In this document: positions 24,349-33,235 of the stretch, piece by piece
Numbering within the stretch: the first letter of the stretch is position 1
Layout of the letters: each line of letters starts with the position of its first letter
From: Blastococcus aggregatus
GTDB taxonomy: Bacteria > Actinomycetota > Actinomycetes > Mycobacteriales > Geodermatophilaceae
Direction: 5' to 3'
DNA: 64,000 bases
Assembly (NCBI RefSeq): GCF_900221005.1
Contig: NZ_OBQI01000001.1
Location: 248,001 to 312,000 of the forward strand
The notes under the pieces: model-generated
Told to the model about the DNA's origin: nothing
The model's database searches: none
What the model saw: the letters and a program-made list of their open reading frames with translations, nothing else
Position numbers and translations under genes: made by a program

Positions 24349-26028
24349 ATGCGAGGACATCGACGCCCGACGACCGGCCCGTGGAGGCGTTCGTTCGCCT
24401 CCGTGGGACTCGTCGCCCTCCTGCTCGGCAGCGCGGCCTGTGGTGGCGGCGACGACGAGGACGGCGGTGGTGCGGCCCAGGAGGGGACGGTCGACGACAT
24501 CTCCGAGCAGGGGGAGCCGGTGACCGGTGGTTCGATCGAGGTCGGACTGGAGGCCGAGACCAACAGCTGGCTTCCCGGCGAGGGAAGCTTCGGCAACCCC
24601 GGTACGACCGTGGCCTACGCCATCTACGACCCGCTGATGAAGCGCACCGAGGACGGCGACGTCAAGCCCTACCTCGCCGAGTCGATGGAGCCGAACGAGG
24701 ACTTCACCACCTGGACCCTGACGCTCCGGCCGGACGTGCAGTTCCACGACGGCACCCCGCTGGACGGCGAGGCGCTGAAGACGACGTTCGACACCTACCT
24801 CAAGGCGCCGACGTCCAACCTGGCCAGGACGCTGGCCGAGGTCACCTCTCTGGAGGTCGTCGACGACCTCACGGTGGAATACCGGCTCGCCGCCACCAAC
24901 TCCGCGTTCCCCGACGTCCTGACCGCCGCCGCCGGGTGGCCGTTCTCACCGACCGCCGCGGCCGCGGCCGGCCCCGATGCCGGATCCAGCCCCGTCGGCA
25001 CCGGTCCGTTCAGGTTCGTGAGCTGGCAGCGCGACAGCAACCTCGTCGTCGAGAGGAACGAGAACTACTGGCAGGACGGGCTGCCCTACCTCGACGAGAT
25101 CACCTTCCGACCGATCCCGGACGAGGACACCCGGCTGGCCAGCCTGCAGAGCGGTGACATCGACGCCATGCAGTCGCTGCGCCAGAGCACGATCGCCCGC
25201 GCCCGCGACCTCGACGGCGTGGACAACTACGAGTACCTGGGCAACAACAGCGGCGGGTCGCTGATCAACACCACCCGCGCCCCGTTCGACGACCCGCGCG
25301 TGCGGCAGGCACTCGCGTACGCCATCGACCAGGAGTCGCTCATCGAGGTCCTCGGTGGCACCGGCATGACCCCGCCGGCCACCCAGTTCTTCAGCCCGGA
25401 CAGCCCGTACTACTCCGAGGACGCCCAGGACGCCTTCCCCGGCTACGACACGGAGCGGGCACAGGAGCTCTACGACGAGTACATCAACGACCCCGCCCGC
25501 TCGGACGGCCAGCCGGCGGGCACGCAGATCTCCTTCACCTACAACTGCCCGCCCGACCCCAGCCTCAACGAGCTGTCCCAGCTGTACCAGTCGTTCTGGA
25601 ACGGCATCGGCATGAACGTCGAGCTCAACGCCGTCGAGCAGGCCGCCCACATCCAGAACGCACTCGCGAAGGACTACGACGTGCAGTGCTACCGCTTCAG
25701 CTCGGAGCGGGATCCGTACTACATCCTCAGCGAGGCCTTCACGCCCGGACCGCTCAACGTCACCGGCTACAGCAGCCCGGAGATCGACGAGCAGCTGGAG
25801 GTCCTGCGGACCACCACGGACCTGGAGGAGCGCAAGGCTGCGGTGGAGGAGATCAGCCTGGTCCTCTCCGAGGCCGTCCCGAACCTCTTCACCGGTTACA
25901 CCCTCACCGACATCGCGGTGCAGGAGCGGGTCAAGAACGTCGATGGCTGGACCTTCCCCGACGACACCAAGGGCGAAGGCGTCCCGGGCGCCACGGCCAT
26001 GTGGGGCCACGTCTGGGTGACCGACTGA
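24349..26028 (+). CDS. ABC transporter substrate-binding lipoprotein (family 5, peptide/nickel type)
   Basis: 559 aa with GAGGAG upstream of the ATG. A basic N terminus and hydrophobic segment end at the lipobox GSAAC. The mature protein has the SBP_bac_5 layout: AYAIYDPLMKR, YLAESMEPNEDFTTWTLTLR, VQFHDGTPLDGEALKTTFD and, later, DPRVRQALAYAIDQESLI. These proteins capture oligopeptides, nickel or glycosides outside the membrane. No permease or ATPase genes are adjacent, so it must work with a transporter elsewhere. A terminator follows. Confidence 0.9.
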   Translation: MRGHRRPTTGPWRRSFASVGLVALLLGSAACGGGDDEDGGGAAQEGTVDDISEQGEPVTGGSIEVGLEAETNSWLPGEGSFGNPGTTVAYAIYDPLMKRTEDGDVKPYLAESMEPNEDFTTWTLTLRPDVQFHDGTPLDGEALKTTFDTYLKAPTSNLARTLAEVTSLEVVDDLTVEYRLAATNSAFPDVLTAAAGWPFSPTAAAAAGPDAGSSPVGTGPFRFVSWQRDSNLVVERNENYWQDGLPYLDEITFRPIPDEDTRLASLQSGDIDAMQSLRQSTIARARDLDGVDNYEYLGNNSGGSLINTTRAPFDDPRVRQALAYAIDQESLIEVLGGTGMTPPATQFFSPDSPYYSEDAQDAFPGYDTERAQELYDEYINDPARSDGQPAGTQISFTYNCPPDPSLNELSQLYQSFWNGIGMNVELNAVEQAAHIQNALAKDYDVQCYRFSSERDPYYILSEAFTPGPLNVTGYSSPEIDEQLEVLRTTTDLEERKAAVEEISLVLSEAVPNLFTGYTLTDIAVQERVKNVDGWTFPDDTKGEGVPGATAMWGHVWVTD

Positions 26029-26050
26029 GTTCCACCCCCGCACGACGACG

Positions 26051-26088
26051 GGTCAGGCCGCTCTCCCGACGGGAGGGCGGCCTGATCC
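26051..26088. terminator. Terminator between convergent genes
   Basis: GGTCAGGCCGC-TCTCC and the complementary GGGAG-GGCGGCCTGATCC form an imperfect long hairpin between the substrate-binding protein stop (26028) and the methyltransferase stop (26104). Confidence 0.7.
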
Positions 26089-26103
26089 GTTCGCCTGTGA
26101 GCG

Positions 26104-26835
26104 TCAGGCGAACTTCCGCCACACCGAGACGGCGCTCTCGCTGTCGCCGGTGAACGGGGCGCCCCGCCAGTCGGCCGTCCGGCGGACCAACTCCAGGCCG
26201 GCCAGCCGGGCCATGAGGTCGAGCTCGGCCGGCCAGACGTAGCGGAAGTTGCTCGCCGCGTAGCGGACCGTGCCGTCGTCCCGGCGCCAGTAGTGGTGCG
26301 AGGTGCCCTGCTGGGTCGCGAGGTCGAGGGTGTCGAAGCCGACGTGGTGCGCACCGACGTGGAACGGCACGGCGGTCTGGCCCGGTGGGAAGCGGCGGAG
26401 GGCGGGGACCGACAGCTCGACGGCGAAGCATCCACCCGGGGCCAGGTGGCGGGCGGCGTTGGCGAAGGTCGCGACCTGCTCGTCCTGGGTGCGCACGTTG
26501 CCGAGGCTGTTCCACACGACGTAGACCAGCGAGAACTCACCGGGGCTGGTGGCCGTCGCCATGTCGCCCACGACCACCGGGACGTCGGGCCGCTTCCGGT
26601 GCAGCTCGTCGGCCATCGGTTGCGACAGCTCGATGCCCGCGACCGGGACGCCGCGGTCGGTCAGCGGGATGGCCACCCGCCCGGTGCCGATCGCGAACTC
26701 CAGCGCCGACCCCTCCCCCGCCAGCTCCGCGAGGACGTCGACCGCCGGGTCGAGGACGTCGGGCGCGAACATGTTCGCCGCCTCCCGGTCGTAACCGGCC
26801 GCCGTCGCCGCGTCCCAGACGTCGCTGCTGCTCAT
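26104..26835 (-). CDS. Class I SAM-dependent methyltransferase
   Basis: 243 aa from the ATG at 26835 (MSSSDVWDAATAAGYD). Motif I is ALEFAIGTGRVAIPL, with the acidic end of strand 2 in VAGIELSQPM and motif post-II near VVVGDMATA. C-terminal residues form the usual barrel strands. The acceptor substrate is unknown. Upstream in-frame sequence back to 27141 is low-complexity shadow and not included. It is followed at its 5' side by a short gap and the DUF6326 gene on the same strand. Confidence 0.85.
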   Translation of the reverse strand: MSSSDVWDAATAAGYDREAANMFAPDVLDPAVDVLAELAGEGSALEFAIGTGRVAIPLTDRGVPVAGIELSQPMADELHRKRPDVPVVVGDMATATSPGEFSLVYVVWNSLGNVRTQDEQVATFANAARHLAPGGCFAVELSVPALRRFPPGQTAVPFHVGAHHVGFDTLDLATQQGTSHHYWRRDDGTVRYAASNFRYVWPAELDLMARLAGLELVRRTADWRGAPFTGDSESAVSVWRKFA

Positions 26836-26923
26836 GGCGGCAGCGTGGCCCGCCGGCGCCGCCGGAGCCACCGAGTTCCGCCCACCGCCGGGTACGCGGT
26901 TGGAGTCGCCCGATGCGGCGGCG

Positions 26924-27403
26924 TCACGCCCGGGCCTGGGCGAGGTCGCGGGCGGCGGTGGCTCGGGTGGTCCGGGGCCACATCCAGGCGGCGCGCAGGA
27001 CGAAGGCCAGGAGCAGCACCTCGAGTCCGATGGAGAGGCCGTAGAAGTAGGAGTAGCTCCAGGACTCCTCCCCGGCCACGTTGTACATCGAGACGGGGAT
27101 GTAGAGCGCTGCCACGACGAGGTTGGTGGCGCGGTTGACACGGGCGGCCAGTGCCGCGGAGAGCACGATCATGAGGATCGGGACGGCCATGAGCGTGAGC
27201 GCGAGGGCGACGAAGGTCGGGCCCGTGTCGAACTCGTGGACGACGCCGGACACGATCTCGTCGATCGAGCCGGGCTTGTACAGGTGGAGGTAGTCGACGT
27301 AGATGTAGAGGAACATGAAGCTGGCCCAGGCGGCTGCGAGCTTCGCCTGAACCGGGAGCTGCGCTTCCTGGAGTGCGCCGGCGGTCGTGCTGCTTCTGGT
27401 CAT
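26924..27403 (-). CDS. DUF6326 family membrane protein
   Basis: 159 aa from the ATG at 27403, with AGGAGAAGTG upstream. Four membrane helices are visible, the first containing WASFMFLYIYVDYLHLY, with KPGSIDEI after it, as in DUF6326 proteins. Function unknown. It is divergent from a two-component system whose kinase begins at 27592, and could be under its control (inference). Confidence 0.83.
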   Translation of the reverse strand: MTRSSTTAGALQEAQLPVQAKLAAAWASFMFLYIYVDYLHLYKPGSIDEIVSGVVHEFDTGPTFVALALTLMAVPILMIVLSAALAARVNRATNLVVAALYIPVSMYNVAGEESWSYSYFYGLSIGLEVLLLAFVLRAAWMWPRTTRATAARDLAQARA

Positions 27404-27591
27404 CACTTCTCCTGTGTGCGGGCGAGCTGGCCACGTCGGCTCAGTCGATGCCGAAACCATGACGAGCGTCGACAGGCGACACATCCGCCTGCAGGCCCCA
27501 GCTGTCCCGGCCGGACGGACGGGACAGCCGCCGTACTTTCGGCTGATCCGCCCGAGCGGCGGCCCCTCTACGGTGGCCGGGAGGGGGACGC

Positions 27592-28725
27592 ATGCTTGCT
27601 GGGATCTGGGCTGAGCCACGCCCCCCGCGCCCGCCGGTGCGGGTCTGGCGGGACTGGGCGCTGTCCTCGGGTCTCGTCGCGATCTCGCTCGTCGAGCTGC
27701 TGGTGCGCGACGACAGGGCATGGGCGCCGCTGCTGATCGGTGTCAGCGTCGTGGTCGCGGCGTGCCTGCTGTGGCGGCGCACGAGCCCGCTGGTAGCGGT
27801 CGCCGTCGCCTTCGGAACCGTCCTCGCGTTCGACATCGCGAGGATCGCGGTCATCGATGCCACCGGTCTGCTGGGCATCGCAGGGCTGCTCGTACTCCCC
27901 TACTCCCTGCTGCGCTGGGGGGCAGGTCGCGAGGCTGCCCTCGGACTGGGCATCGTCCTCATCTGGGTGCCCGTCACCCTCGCCGTGGACCCGACCTCAC
28001 CGGCGGAGAGGGTCGCCGGCTACGGCTTCTTCCTGTTCTCGGCCGCGCTGGGCGCCGCCGTGCGCTACCGCACCAGCAGCCACGACCGGGAGATCGAGCA
28101 GGTGCGGCTGCGCCAGCGCAACGAGCTGGCGCGCGAGCTGCATGACACGGTCGGGCATCGCGTCTCCGCGATCGCCGTCCAGGCGCAGGCGGGGCGCGCG
28201 CTGTCGGCCGCAGATCCCGAGCGCGCGCTGGCCACCCTGGTCACCATCGAGGAAGAGGCGTCCCGGACGCTCCAGGAGATGCGGGCGCTGGTGGGTGTGC
28301 TGCGCGACGGGACGGACGCCGATCTCGCCCCCCGCCGGGGCGTGGCGGACATCGAGCGGCTCGCTCGCCCCGGAGGCGAGGTGCTGGGCGTCCGCGTCCA
28401 GGTCTCCGGTGACGTCGAGGCCGTCGATCCGGCAATCAGCACCGCCCTGTACCTGATCGCCGCCGAGGCGGTCACCAACGCGACCCGGCACGCATCCGGG
28501 GCCACCCAGGTCACCGTCGCCGTCGCCGCATCCCGCGGCCAGGTGCGTCTGCGCGTGCACGACGACGGCGCGGCACGTCCGGCCGGATCTGCGCCGGACG
28601 GCTTCGGGCTCCGCGGCATGGCGGAACGGGCGAGCCTCCTCGGAGGCACCCTCCGGGCGGGACCTGACCCGGACGGCGGCTGGAGCGTCGACGTCTCGCT
28701 GCCTCGCACGGCGCGTGCGTCATGA
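27592..28725 (+). CDS. NarL-type sensor histidine kinase
   Basis: 377 aa. Four to five membrane helices fill residues 25-155 with almost no extracytoplasmic loop, so the signal is probably sensed within the membrane. A HisKA_3 dimerisation domain has NELARELHDTVGHRVSAIAV (phospho-His about 187), and an HATPase domain near 280-375 has AAEAVTNATRHA and GFGLRGMAERA. The response regulator gene overlaps its stop (ATGA). The layout is that of DesK/LiaS-like actinobacterial kinases. Confidence 0.9.
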   Translation: MLAGIWAEPRPPRPPVRVWRDWALSSGLVAISLVELLVRDDRAWAPLLIGVSVVVAACLLWRRTSPLVAVAVAFGTVLAFDIARIAVIDATGLLGIAGLLVLPYSLLRWGAGREAALGLGIVLIWVPVTLAVDPTSPAERVAGYGFFLFSAALGAAVRYRTSSHDREIEQVRLRQRNELARELHDTVGHRVSAIAVQAQAGRALSAADPERALATLVTIEEEASRTLQEMRALVGVLRDGTDADLAPRRGVADIERLARPGGEVLGVRVQVSGDVEAVDPAISTALYLIAAEAVTNATRHASGATQVTVAVAASRGQVRLRVHDDGAARPAGSAPDGFGLRGMAERASLLGGTLRAGPDPDGGWSVDVSLPRTARAS

Positions 28726-29378
28726 CCATCCGCGTGCTCGTCGCCGACGATCAGGACATCGTCAGGGCGGGGCTGTGCATGATCCTGGACGCCCAGCCAG
28801 GCATCACCGTCGTGGGCGAGGCCGCGAACGGCCGACGGGCGATCGCGTTGGCGCGGGCGCTCCGTCCCGATGTGTGCCTGCTGGACATCCGCATGCCGGA
28901 CGTCGACGGGATCGAGGCCACCCGGCAGCTCGCCGGGCCCGACGTCGTCGACCCCCTGGCCGTCGTCGTCATCACCACCTTCGACCTCGACGAGTACGTC
29001 TACGGCGCGCTGAAGGCAGGCGCCCGGGGGTTCCTGCTCAAGGACGCCGGCGCCGAACTGCTCACCCAGGCCGTGCATGCCGCCGCCCGTGGCGACGCCC
29101 TGATCGCACCCAGCATCACCGCCAGGCTCCTGTCCTCCTTCGCCGACAACCGCTCGCGCCCGAGGCCACCCGAGCCCGTCGAGCCGCTGACCGCCCGCGA
29201 GGAACAGGTCCTGCGCGCTGCCGCCCGAGGGAGGACCAACAGCGAGATCGGCGACGAGCTGTCGATCAGCCTCAGCACCGTCAAGACCCACCTCGCCGCC
29301 CTGATGCGCAAGCTGAACGCCCGCAACCGCGTCGAGATCGTCATGTGGGCCTACGAGACGCACCGCGTCGACACCTGA
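28722..29378 (+). CDS. NarL/LuxR-family response regulator
   Basis: 218 aa. Receiver with DDQD near the N terminus, phosphoacceptor in VCLLDIRMPDVDG, Thr in VITTFD and Lys in FLLKDAG. LuxR helix-turn-helix (about 150-210) with LTAREEQVLRAAARGRTNSE and STVKTHLAALMRKL. Pairs with the overlapping kinase upstream; likely targets include its own operon and the neighbouring DUF6326 gene, but no operator is obvious. It is the last chromosomal gene before the island. Confidence 0.92.
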   Translation: MTIRVLVADDQDIVRAGLCMILDAQPGITVVGEAANGRRAIALARALRPDVCLLDIRMPDVDGIEATRQLAGPDVVDPLAVVVITTFDLDEYVYGALKAGARGFLLKDAGAELLTQAVHAAARGDALIAPSITARLLSSFADNRSRPRPPEPVEPLTAREEQVLRAAARGRTNSEIGDELSISLSTVKTHLAALMRKLNARNRVEIVMWAYETHRVDT

Positions 29379-29471
29379 TCGGCTCACAGCCCGGCCCCGC
29401 GGCCCGGGCAACGCACGCCCACGGACGGATGCGGCCGTCACGAGGCCCCGCCACTGTCACCAGAGACGACT

Positions 29472-29501
29472 CAGGCCGTTCCCCCGGAGGAGAACGGCCT
29501 G
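29472..29501 (-). terminator. Displaced tRNA-Ala terminator hairpin (left copy)
   Basis: CAGGCCGTT pairs with AACGGCCTG. An equivalent hairpin lies at 43599-43628 next to the intact tRNA-Ala. This left copy is presumably the original tRNA terminator, moved away by island insertion. Confidence 0.65.
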
Positions 29502-29508
29502 TGTCGTA

Positions 29509-29554
29509 CGGGTGGAGCTGAGGGGACTCGAACCCCTGACCCCCACACTGCCAG
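29509..29554 (-). repeat. Left attachment site: 3' half of tRNA-Ala (46-bp direct repeat)
   Basis: The 46 bases are identical to 43635-43680. Bases 29513-29554 equal tRNA-Ala positions 32-73, from the anticodon loop to the discriminator, on the minus strand. Similarity continues leftward with a few differences to 29459 (matching 43586). This is the classical signature of a tyrosine-integrase element in a tRNA 3' end. Confidence 0.92.
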
Positions 29555-29940
29555 GCCGTCATGATCGCGTTCGTGGCGGTTCGCCGCCGTTCCGTAAGCG
29601 GGTTGACCAGCGGAGAAGTACGGTTGCACACGACTACGAATGACCGTGAACGCGGCCAACTGCAACCAGAACTGCAACCAGCGGAAGCATGGCTTCGCCC
29701 ACCGTCAGCGTCGTTCCTCTGTCCTCGACGACGGCACACGCATCAGCAGGCTCGGCAGCGCCGCGCCCCGGCCAACGGAGGGTTGGGGCGCCTCCTGGAC
29801 AGACCGACGCCCCTCCCAAATCGTCGGTGCCGATCGGGACACTGTGGCTTGTGTCGAAACGAAGGAAGGGCCAGAACAGGAAGGGATCGCGCGCTCCGCG
29901 GGTCCAGGAACACGAGTCGGTCGTGTTTCCAGGGGGAGTG
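29555..29940. other. Island left-end non-coding region
   Basis: 386 bases between the left att site and the first cargo gene hold the tandem arm-site-like repeat and a ribosome site for the gene at 29941. The open frame continues back to 29689, but that stretch has no protein-like composition. I see no gene. Confidence 0.5.
29658..29681 (+). repeat. Tandem 12-bp repeat, left arm-type site
   Basis: AACTGCAACCAG occurs twice in tandem. The same tandem with one change lies at 43567-43590 inside the right end, in the same orientation. Paired sites flanking the core on both sides suggest integrase arm-binding sites. Confidence 0.65.
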
Positions 29941-32169
29941 ATGGAGCGCCATGGTCGGTTCATCTTCATGCAGACAACCGCGGACGAGGACGCTCACGAC
30001 CGCTTCGTGACCGAATCGGTAGCCCGCATCCCTGCCCTTAGAGCTCAACAGGAGCAGCGGCTAGCGCGCCTACGGGAGGTGCTCGTGCAGGCGGGCCCGG
30101 CCGACTGTCTCGCTTTGGCAAGTCTGACCTACCTGCACAAGGATCCAGATACCTATCGCGAAAGCGAGGACGATCGGTCCGCGGCGCACATCGAATTCCT
30201 GGCGGTACAAGTTTTGCCGCTCCTAGACCAGCCAACGCCAACGCCGACGCCAACCGAGCCTGCTTCTGAAGGCCTCCTGCTAGTGGTCGGCGAGGCGCTA
30301 CACCTTGTACGCCAGCTCTTTGAGGACACAAAGGAACTGCTCGTCCTGAGAAGTGTTGAGGCCGCGAGGCGGCAGGGCGCGTCGTCTGAGTTCGAGATGT
30401 ACCGACTACAAGCGATGAGCCAGGCGTTGAGCGTGCGTGGAACTGCCTTCACCGAACACACTCGGTTTACTCTGGACGGGCTGTTTACACCTTTCGACAC
30501 AGACTGTCGGCGGATTCTAGGCTTCACTGCAAACGAGGCGTGGTCCTTGCTGAATGCCATCCCGGCTGTGATTGAGCCTCGCCTTCGACCAAGACTAAAC
30601 GCCGCAACGGACCGCTACCGCGACGCTGAGCGGGATCTGAACCGGTTGAGGCGGAAGCGCGGCCTCCCACCGGCGCTCGCGGCCTTGACGCCGACCCAAC
30701 AGAAGGCATGGCTGCGCGAGACCGTATTCAGTGAGGCTTACCGCCAACCCGTGTCCCTGGCCCTGCTCACTGCGGAAGCTCTGGCAGATGCGGCTGGCGT
30801 GTCGGTACAGGCGTGCGCCGCCTGGCTAGACCTGTTCCACTGTCCGCCCTCGGAGTACGTCGAGCGGTTTCACCATGCGCCGACCGGCGGCCACCCGTTG
30901 ACTAGGCTGCCGCTGCTGAGGCTGGACACTGGCTACCTCGCCCCAGTGCCTTCCGCCCTCGCAGAAGCGTTGCGCCCACGTATGGAGGACGCGATACGCG
31001 ATCGCGACCAGGCGTTGTGGAACAGGTACGAGGCCCACCGCGGCCGATGGGTGGAGGAGACCGCCACTCAGCGCCTGCAGGCAGCGTTACCCGGCTCCCT
31101 CCGGTGGGTCGGGATCCCGTGGAGCGGCTCGGCCGACTCGAGCGATGTTGACGGGCTGGTGCACTGTGATGACTTGACCCTGCGGATCCAGGCGAAGGCG
31201 GGTCGCATCTCGGCGCCTGCCCGACGCGGCGCGCCATCCATGGTGGAGGACGTCACAGCGGTAGTGAGCGATGCCATGCACCAGCACTCTCGTCTCAGCG
31301 ACGCGCTTGCGGATGAGACGCCGGCGCAACTCGGATTCGGCGCCGCGCAGGACGCAGCCTTGTCAGCTCGGTTACAGATCGAAGTGGTCGTATCTCTCGA
31401 CGACATCACCGTGTGGTCCACAGAGACTCATAAGCTGCGCCATCTTGTCGCGGTACCGACCGTCGACCAAGTCCCGTGGGTGCTCTCATTAGCGGACCTC
31501 ATGGCCACGACCGACTTGTTATCCGGAACGCAGCTCGTCCACTTCCTCACGCGACGACAACGGCTGGAACGAGAGGGGCGAATCGAGGCGCACGATGAGC
31601 TGGATTGGGTAGGAAACTACATTTTTGACGGGCTATTCTTCGATTCGTTCTTCGAGGGGTCCGAACCGGCCGACGTAGTGCGATTGAACAGCTACACGGA
31701 AGCCATCGACTCGTGGTACTTCTCGCGAGAGGGACTAACGTCGCACGAGATCCCGAAGCCGACGCAGCCGATGCCGGTCGAACTTGGCGCACTTATCGCT
31801 CGCCTGGAAGTCGATCGCCCGCCGCACTGGCTGACTGCAGGGGTGATGCTGTTGAACGGCAATGACGAGAGTCGCCAACAAGTCGCGCGTTCCCTGACTC
31901 ACACGAGCGCTCGCGCGCGCGAGGTTGGCTGGTCCAACGCATCGCAAGCTCTCGGGCCCTACGGAATTACCCTATGGGTTGACCACCGCTACGCCGGGCG
32001 CACCTTGTCCCAGCTCCTCACCGCATACGCGGACCAGAAGATCGCAGAGCTCGACCGCCCCAACTGGTTGGTCATTGGTCTTGGCGCCGACGGGCGCTTG
32101 ACCGTCGTCGTGCGTGAGACCGACCCCGACCTGACCTTCGTGCACGTGCTGCTCCAGCGCGAGCGCTAA
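29941..32169 (+). CDS. Large island protein with PD-(D/E)XK-like nuclease motif
   Basis: 742 aa from the ATG at 29941, chosen because CAGGGGGAGTG precedes it. No family is recognised as a whole. The N-terminal 380 residues are mostly helical, with a Thr-Pro repeat near 85. At about 402-419 the sequence SDVDGLVHCDDLTLRIQAKA has the D...(Q)xK arrangement of PD-(D/E)XK nucleases (D404, Q417, K419), followed by ARRGAPSMVEDVTAVV as in nuclease-related domains. The C-terminal 300 residues have no clear motif. Codon use is less GC-biased than the core genome. Island context suggests defence; a damage or restriction role is inference. Confidence 0.7.
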   Translation: MERHGRFIFMQTTADEDAHDRFVTESVARIPALRAQQEQRLARLREVLVQAGPADCLALASLTYLHKDPDTYRESEDDRSAAHIEFLAVQVLPLLDQPTPTPTPTEPASEGLLLVVGEALHLVRQLFEDTKELLVLRSVEAARRQGASSEFEMYRLQAMSQALSVRGTAFTEHTRFTLDGLFTPFDTDCRRILGFTANEAWSLLNAIPAVIEPRLRPRLNAATDRYRDAERDLNRLRRKRGLPPALAALTPTQQKAWLRETVFSEAYRQPVSLALLTAEALADAAGVSVQACAAWLDLFHCPPSEYVERFHHAPTGGHPLTRLPLLRLDTGYLAPVPSALAEALRPRMEDAIRDRDQALWNRYEAHRGRWVEETATQRLQAALPGSLRWVGIPWSGSADSSDVDGLVHCDDLTLRIQAKAGRISAPARRGAPSMVEDVTAVVSDAMHQHSRLSDALADETPAQLGFGAAQDAALSARLQIEVVVSLDDITVWSTETHKLRHLVAVPTVDQVPWVLSLADLMATTDLLSGTQLVHFLTRRQRLEREGRIEAHDELDWVGNYIFDGLFFDSFFEGSEPADVVRLNSYTEAIDSWYFSREGLTSHEIPKPTQPMPVELGALIARLEVDRPPHWLTAGVMLLNGNDESRQQVARSLTHTSARAREVGWSNASQALGPYGITLWVDHRYAGRTLSQLLTAYADQKIAELDRPNWLVIGLGADGRLTVVVRETDPDLTFVHVLLQRER

Positions 32170-32204
32170 GGGACACGTCTGCTTCTCGGCGAGACAATTC
32201 GGCT

Positions 32205-33023
32205 GTGGCAGCAGACCTCGATCTCGGCCAGCCGGCCAGCCTCATACGCGTGGACCGGTTGCTCCGCCGCTGGGCCGAACGCAGCACAACCGAGCCCACG
32301 CTACGACTCCGGCCTGGCCAGGGACCCGCCCATGGGGCCGCCTTATGGGGGTTGACGGCCCACGTCTACGCGCAAGCAGCGCGGATACGGCCGCTCATCG
32401 ACCACGGGGAAGGCATCGAGCTGGCACCCGTCGTTCGGGCGATGCTCGAATGCTCCCTTCGGGCCCAATGGCTAGCTCAGCGCGGCCCGAAGGCGCTGCC
32501 GAGCTTCCTGCACGACGGCGCCCGTCAGCGGCTCAACCTCGGCACGTCGATGATGCAGGCCGCCTGGGTCGGCATGAGCGCTGAGATCATCGAGCGGCTG
32601 CAGGAGGACGTGCCGTCGAAGGGTGAGCTCGACGAACAGGCCCGTCGCTTCGAGCGGATGCTGAACGACTTTGACAGCGGCACGGTGCTCTACACCTTCT
32701 TCCGATTCCTGTCGGGGCTCTCCCATCCGAGTACGTCCCTCATCGACGCCTACACCGACACCGACGAGCGCACGAGGGCCGTAAGTCTCCGTCACCGCGC
32801 TGCGCTCGACGGGGCGGAAGCGACTTGGACCTGGCTTATCGTCCTGGCACTGGTGTGGGCTTGGTCCGCACTTGACAGCGTCAGCAGCGAAAGCCCTGAC
32901 CGGCACTACCTCCGGAGCGTCGCTCGAGAAACGGGAACCGCCGCAATGCTCGAACTGTCCGCAGAAGCCAAGCGCCAGAAGTTCCTCGACGAGTACGAGG
33001 CTGGCCGGCGTCCGCGGACGTAA
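32205..33023 (+). CDS. Helical protein, possibly DUF5677-like
   Basis: 272 aa, GTG start with a weak ribosome site. It is all-helical by eye, with RPLIDHGEGIELAPVVRAML and FFRFLSGLSHPSTSLIDAY, an arrangement of an early Arg/Glu-rich helix and a later SxxxH that resembles DUF5677/abortive-infection-like helical proteins. A hydrophobic segment near 205-225 (WTWLIVLALVWAWSAL) may touch the membrane. It follows the 742-aa gene by 35 bases on the same strand. Family assignment is tentative. Confidence 0.6.
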   Translation: MAADLDLGQPASLIRVDRLLRRWAERSTTEPTLRLRPGQGPAHGAALWGLTAHVYAQAARIRPLIDHGEGIELAPVVRAMLECSLRAQWLAQRGPKALPSFLHDGARQRLNLGTSMMQAAWVGMSAEIIERLQEDVPSKGELDEQARRFERMLNDFDSGTVLYTFFRFLSGLSHPSTSLIDAYTDTDERTRAVSLRHRAALDGAEATWTWLIVLALVWAWSALDSVSSESPDRHYLRSVARETGTAAMLELSAEAKRQKFLDEYEAGRRPRT

Positions 33024-33235
33024 GTCGAGGTGGCCTGCATCGCTGTCCCTATGACCTCCTCCAGGCACGCCCTACCCAGCCAACCCACCGCTACGAGACC
33101 TTGCAGCGACGCCAGGCACTGGAGAACCTGGTCGCCTCAGGCTCCCGGGGCGCGTTGCAGCTTCCGGCAGGGGACAGTTCACCAGGAACCGCGAGAAGCC
33201 ATAAGCCGTCGGCGGCACGGCCTAGCCTGTCGCCC

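Noticed and set aside
22801-24747. 648-codon minus-strand frame overlapping the esterase and hydratase genes
   Set aside because: It is a different frame over two genes with intact catalytic motifs, and composition is Arg/Pro/Ser-rich.
29509-29554. A second tRNA gene at the left island end
   Set aside because: Only positions 32-73 are present; the 5' half is replaced by island sequence, so it cannot fold as a tRNA.
29689-29940. Upstream extension of the 742-aa gene to the ATG at 29689
   Set aside because: The added 84 residues are low-complexity, and a strong ribosome site directly precedes the ATG at 29941.
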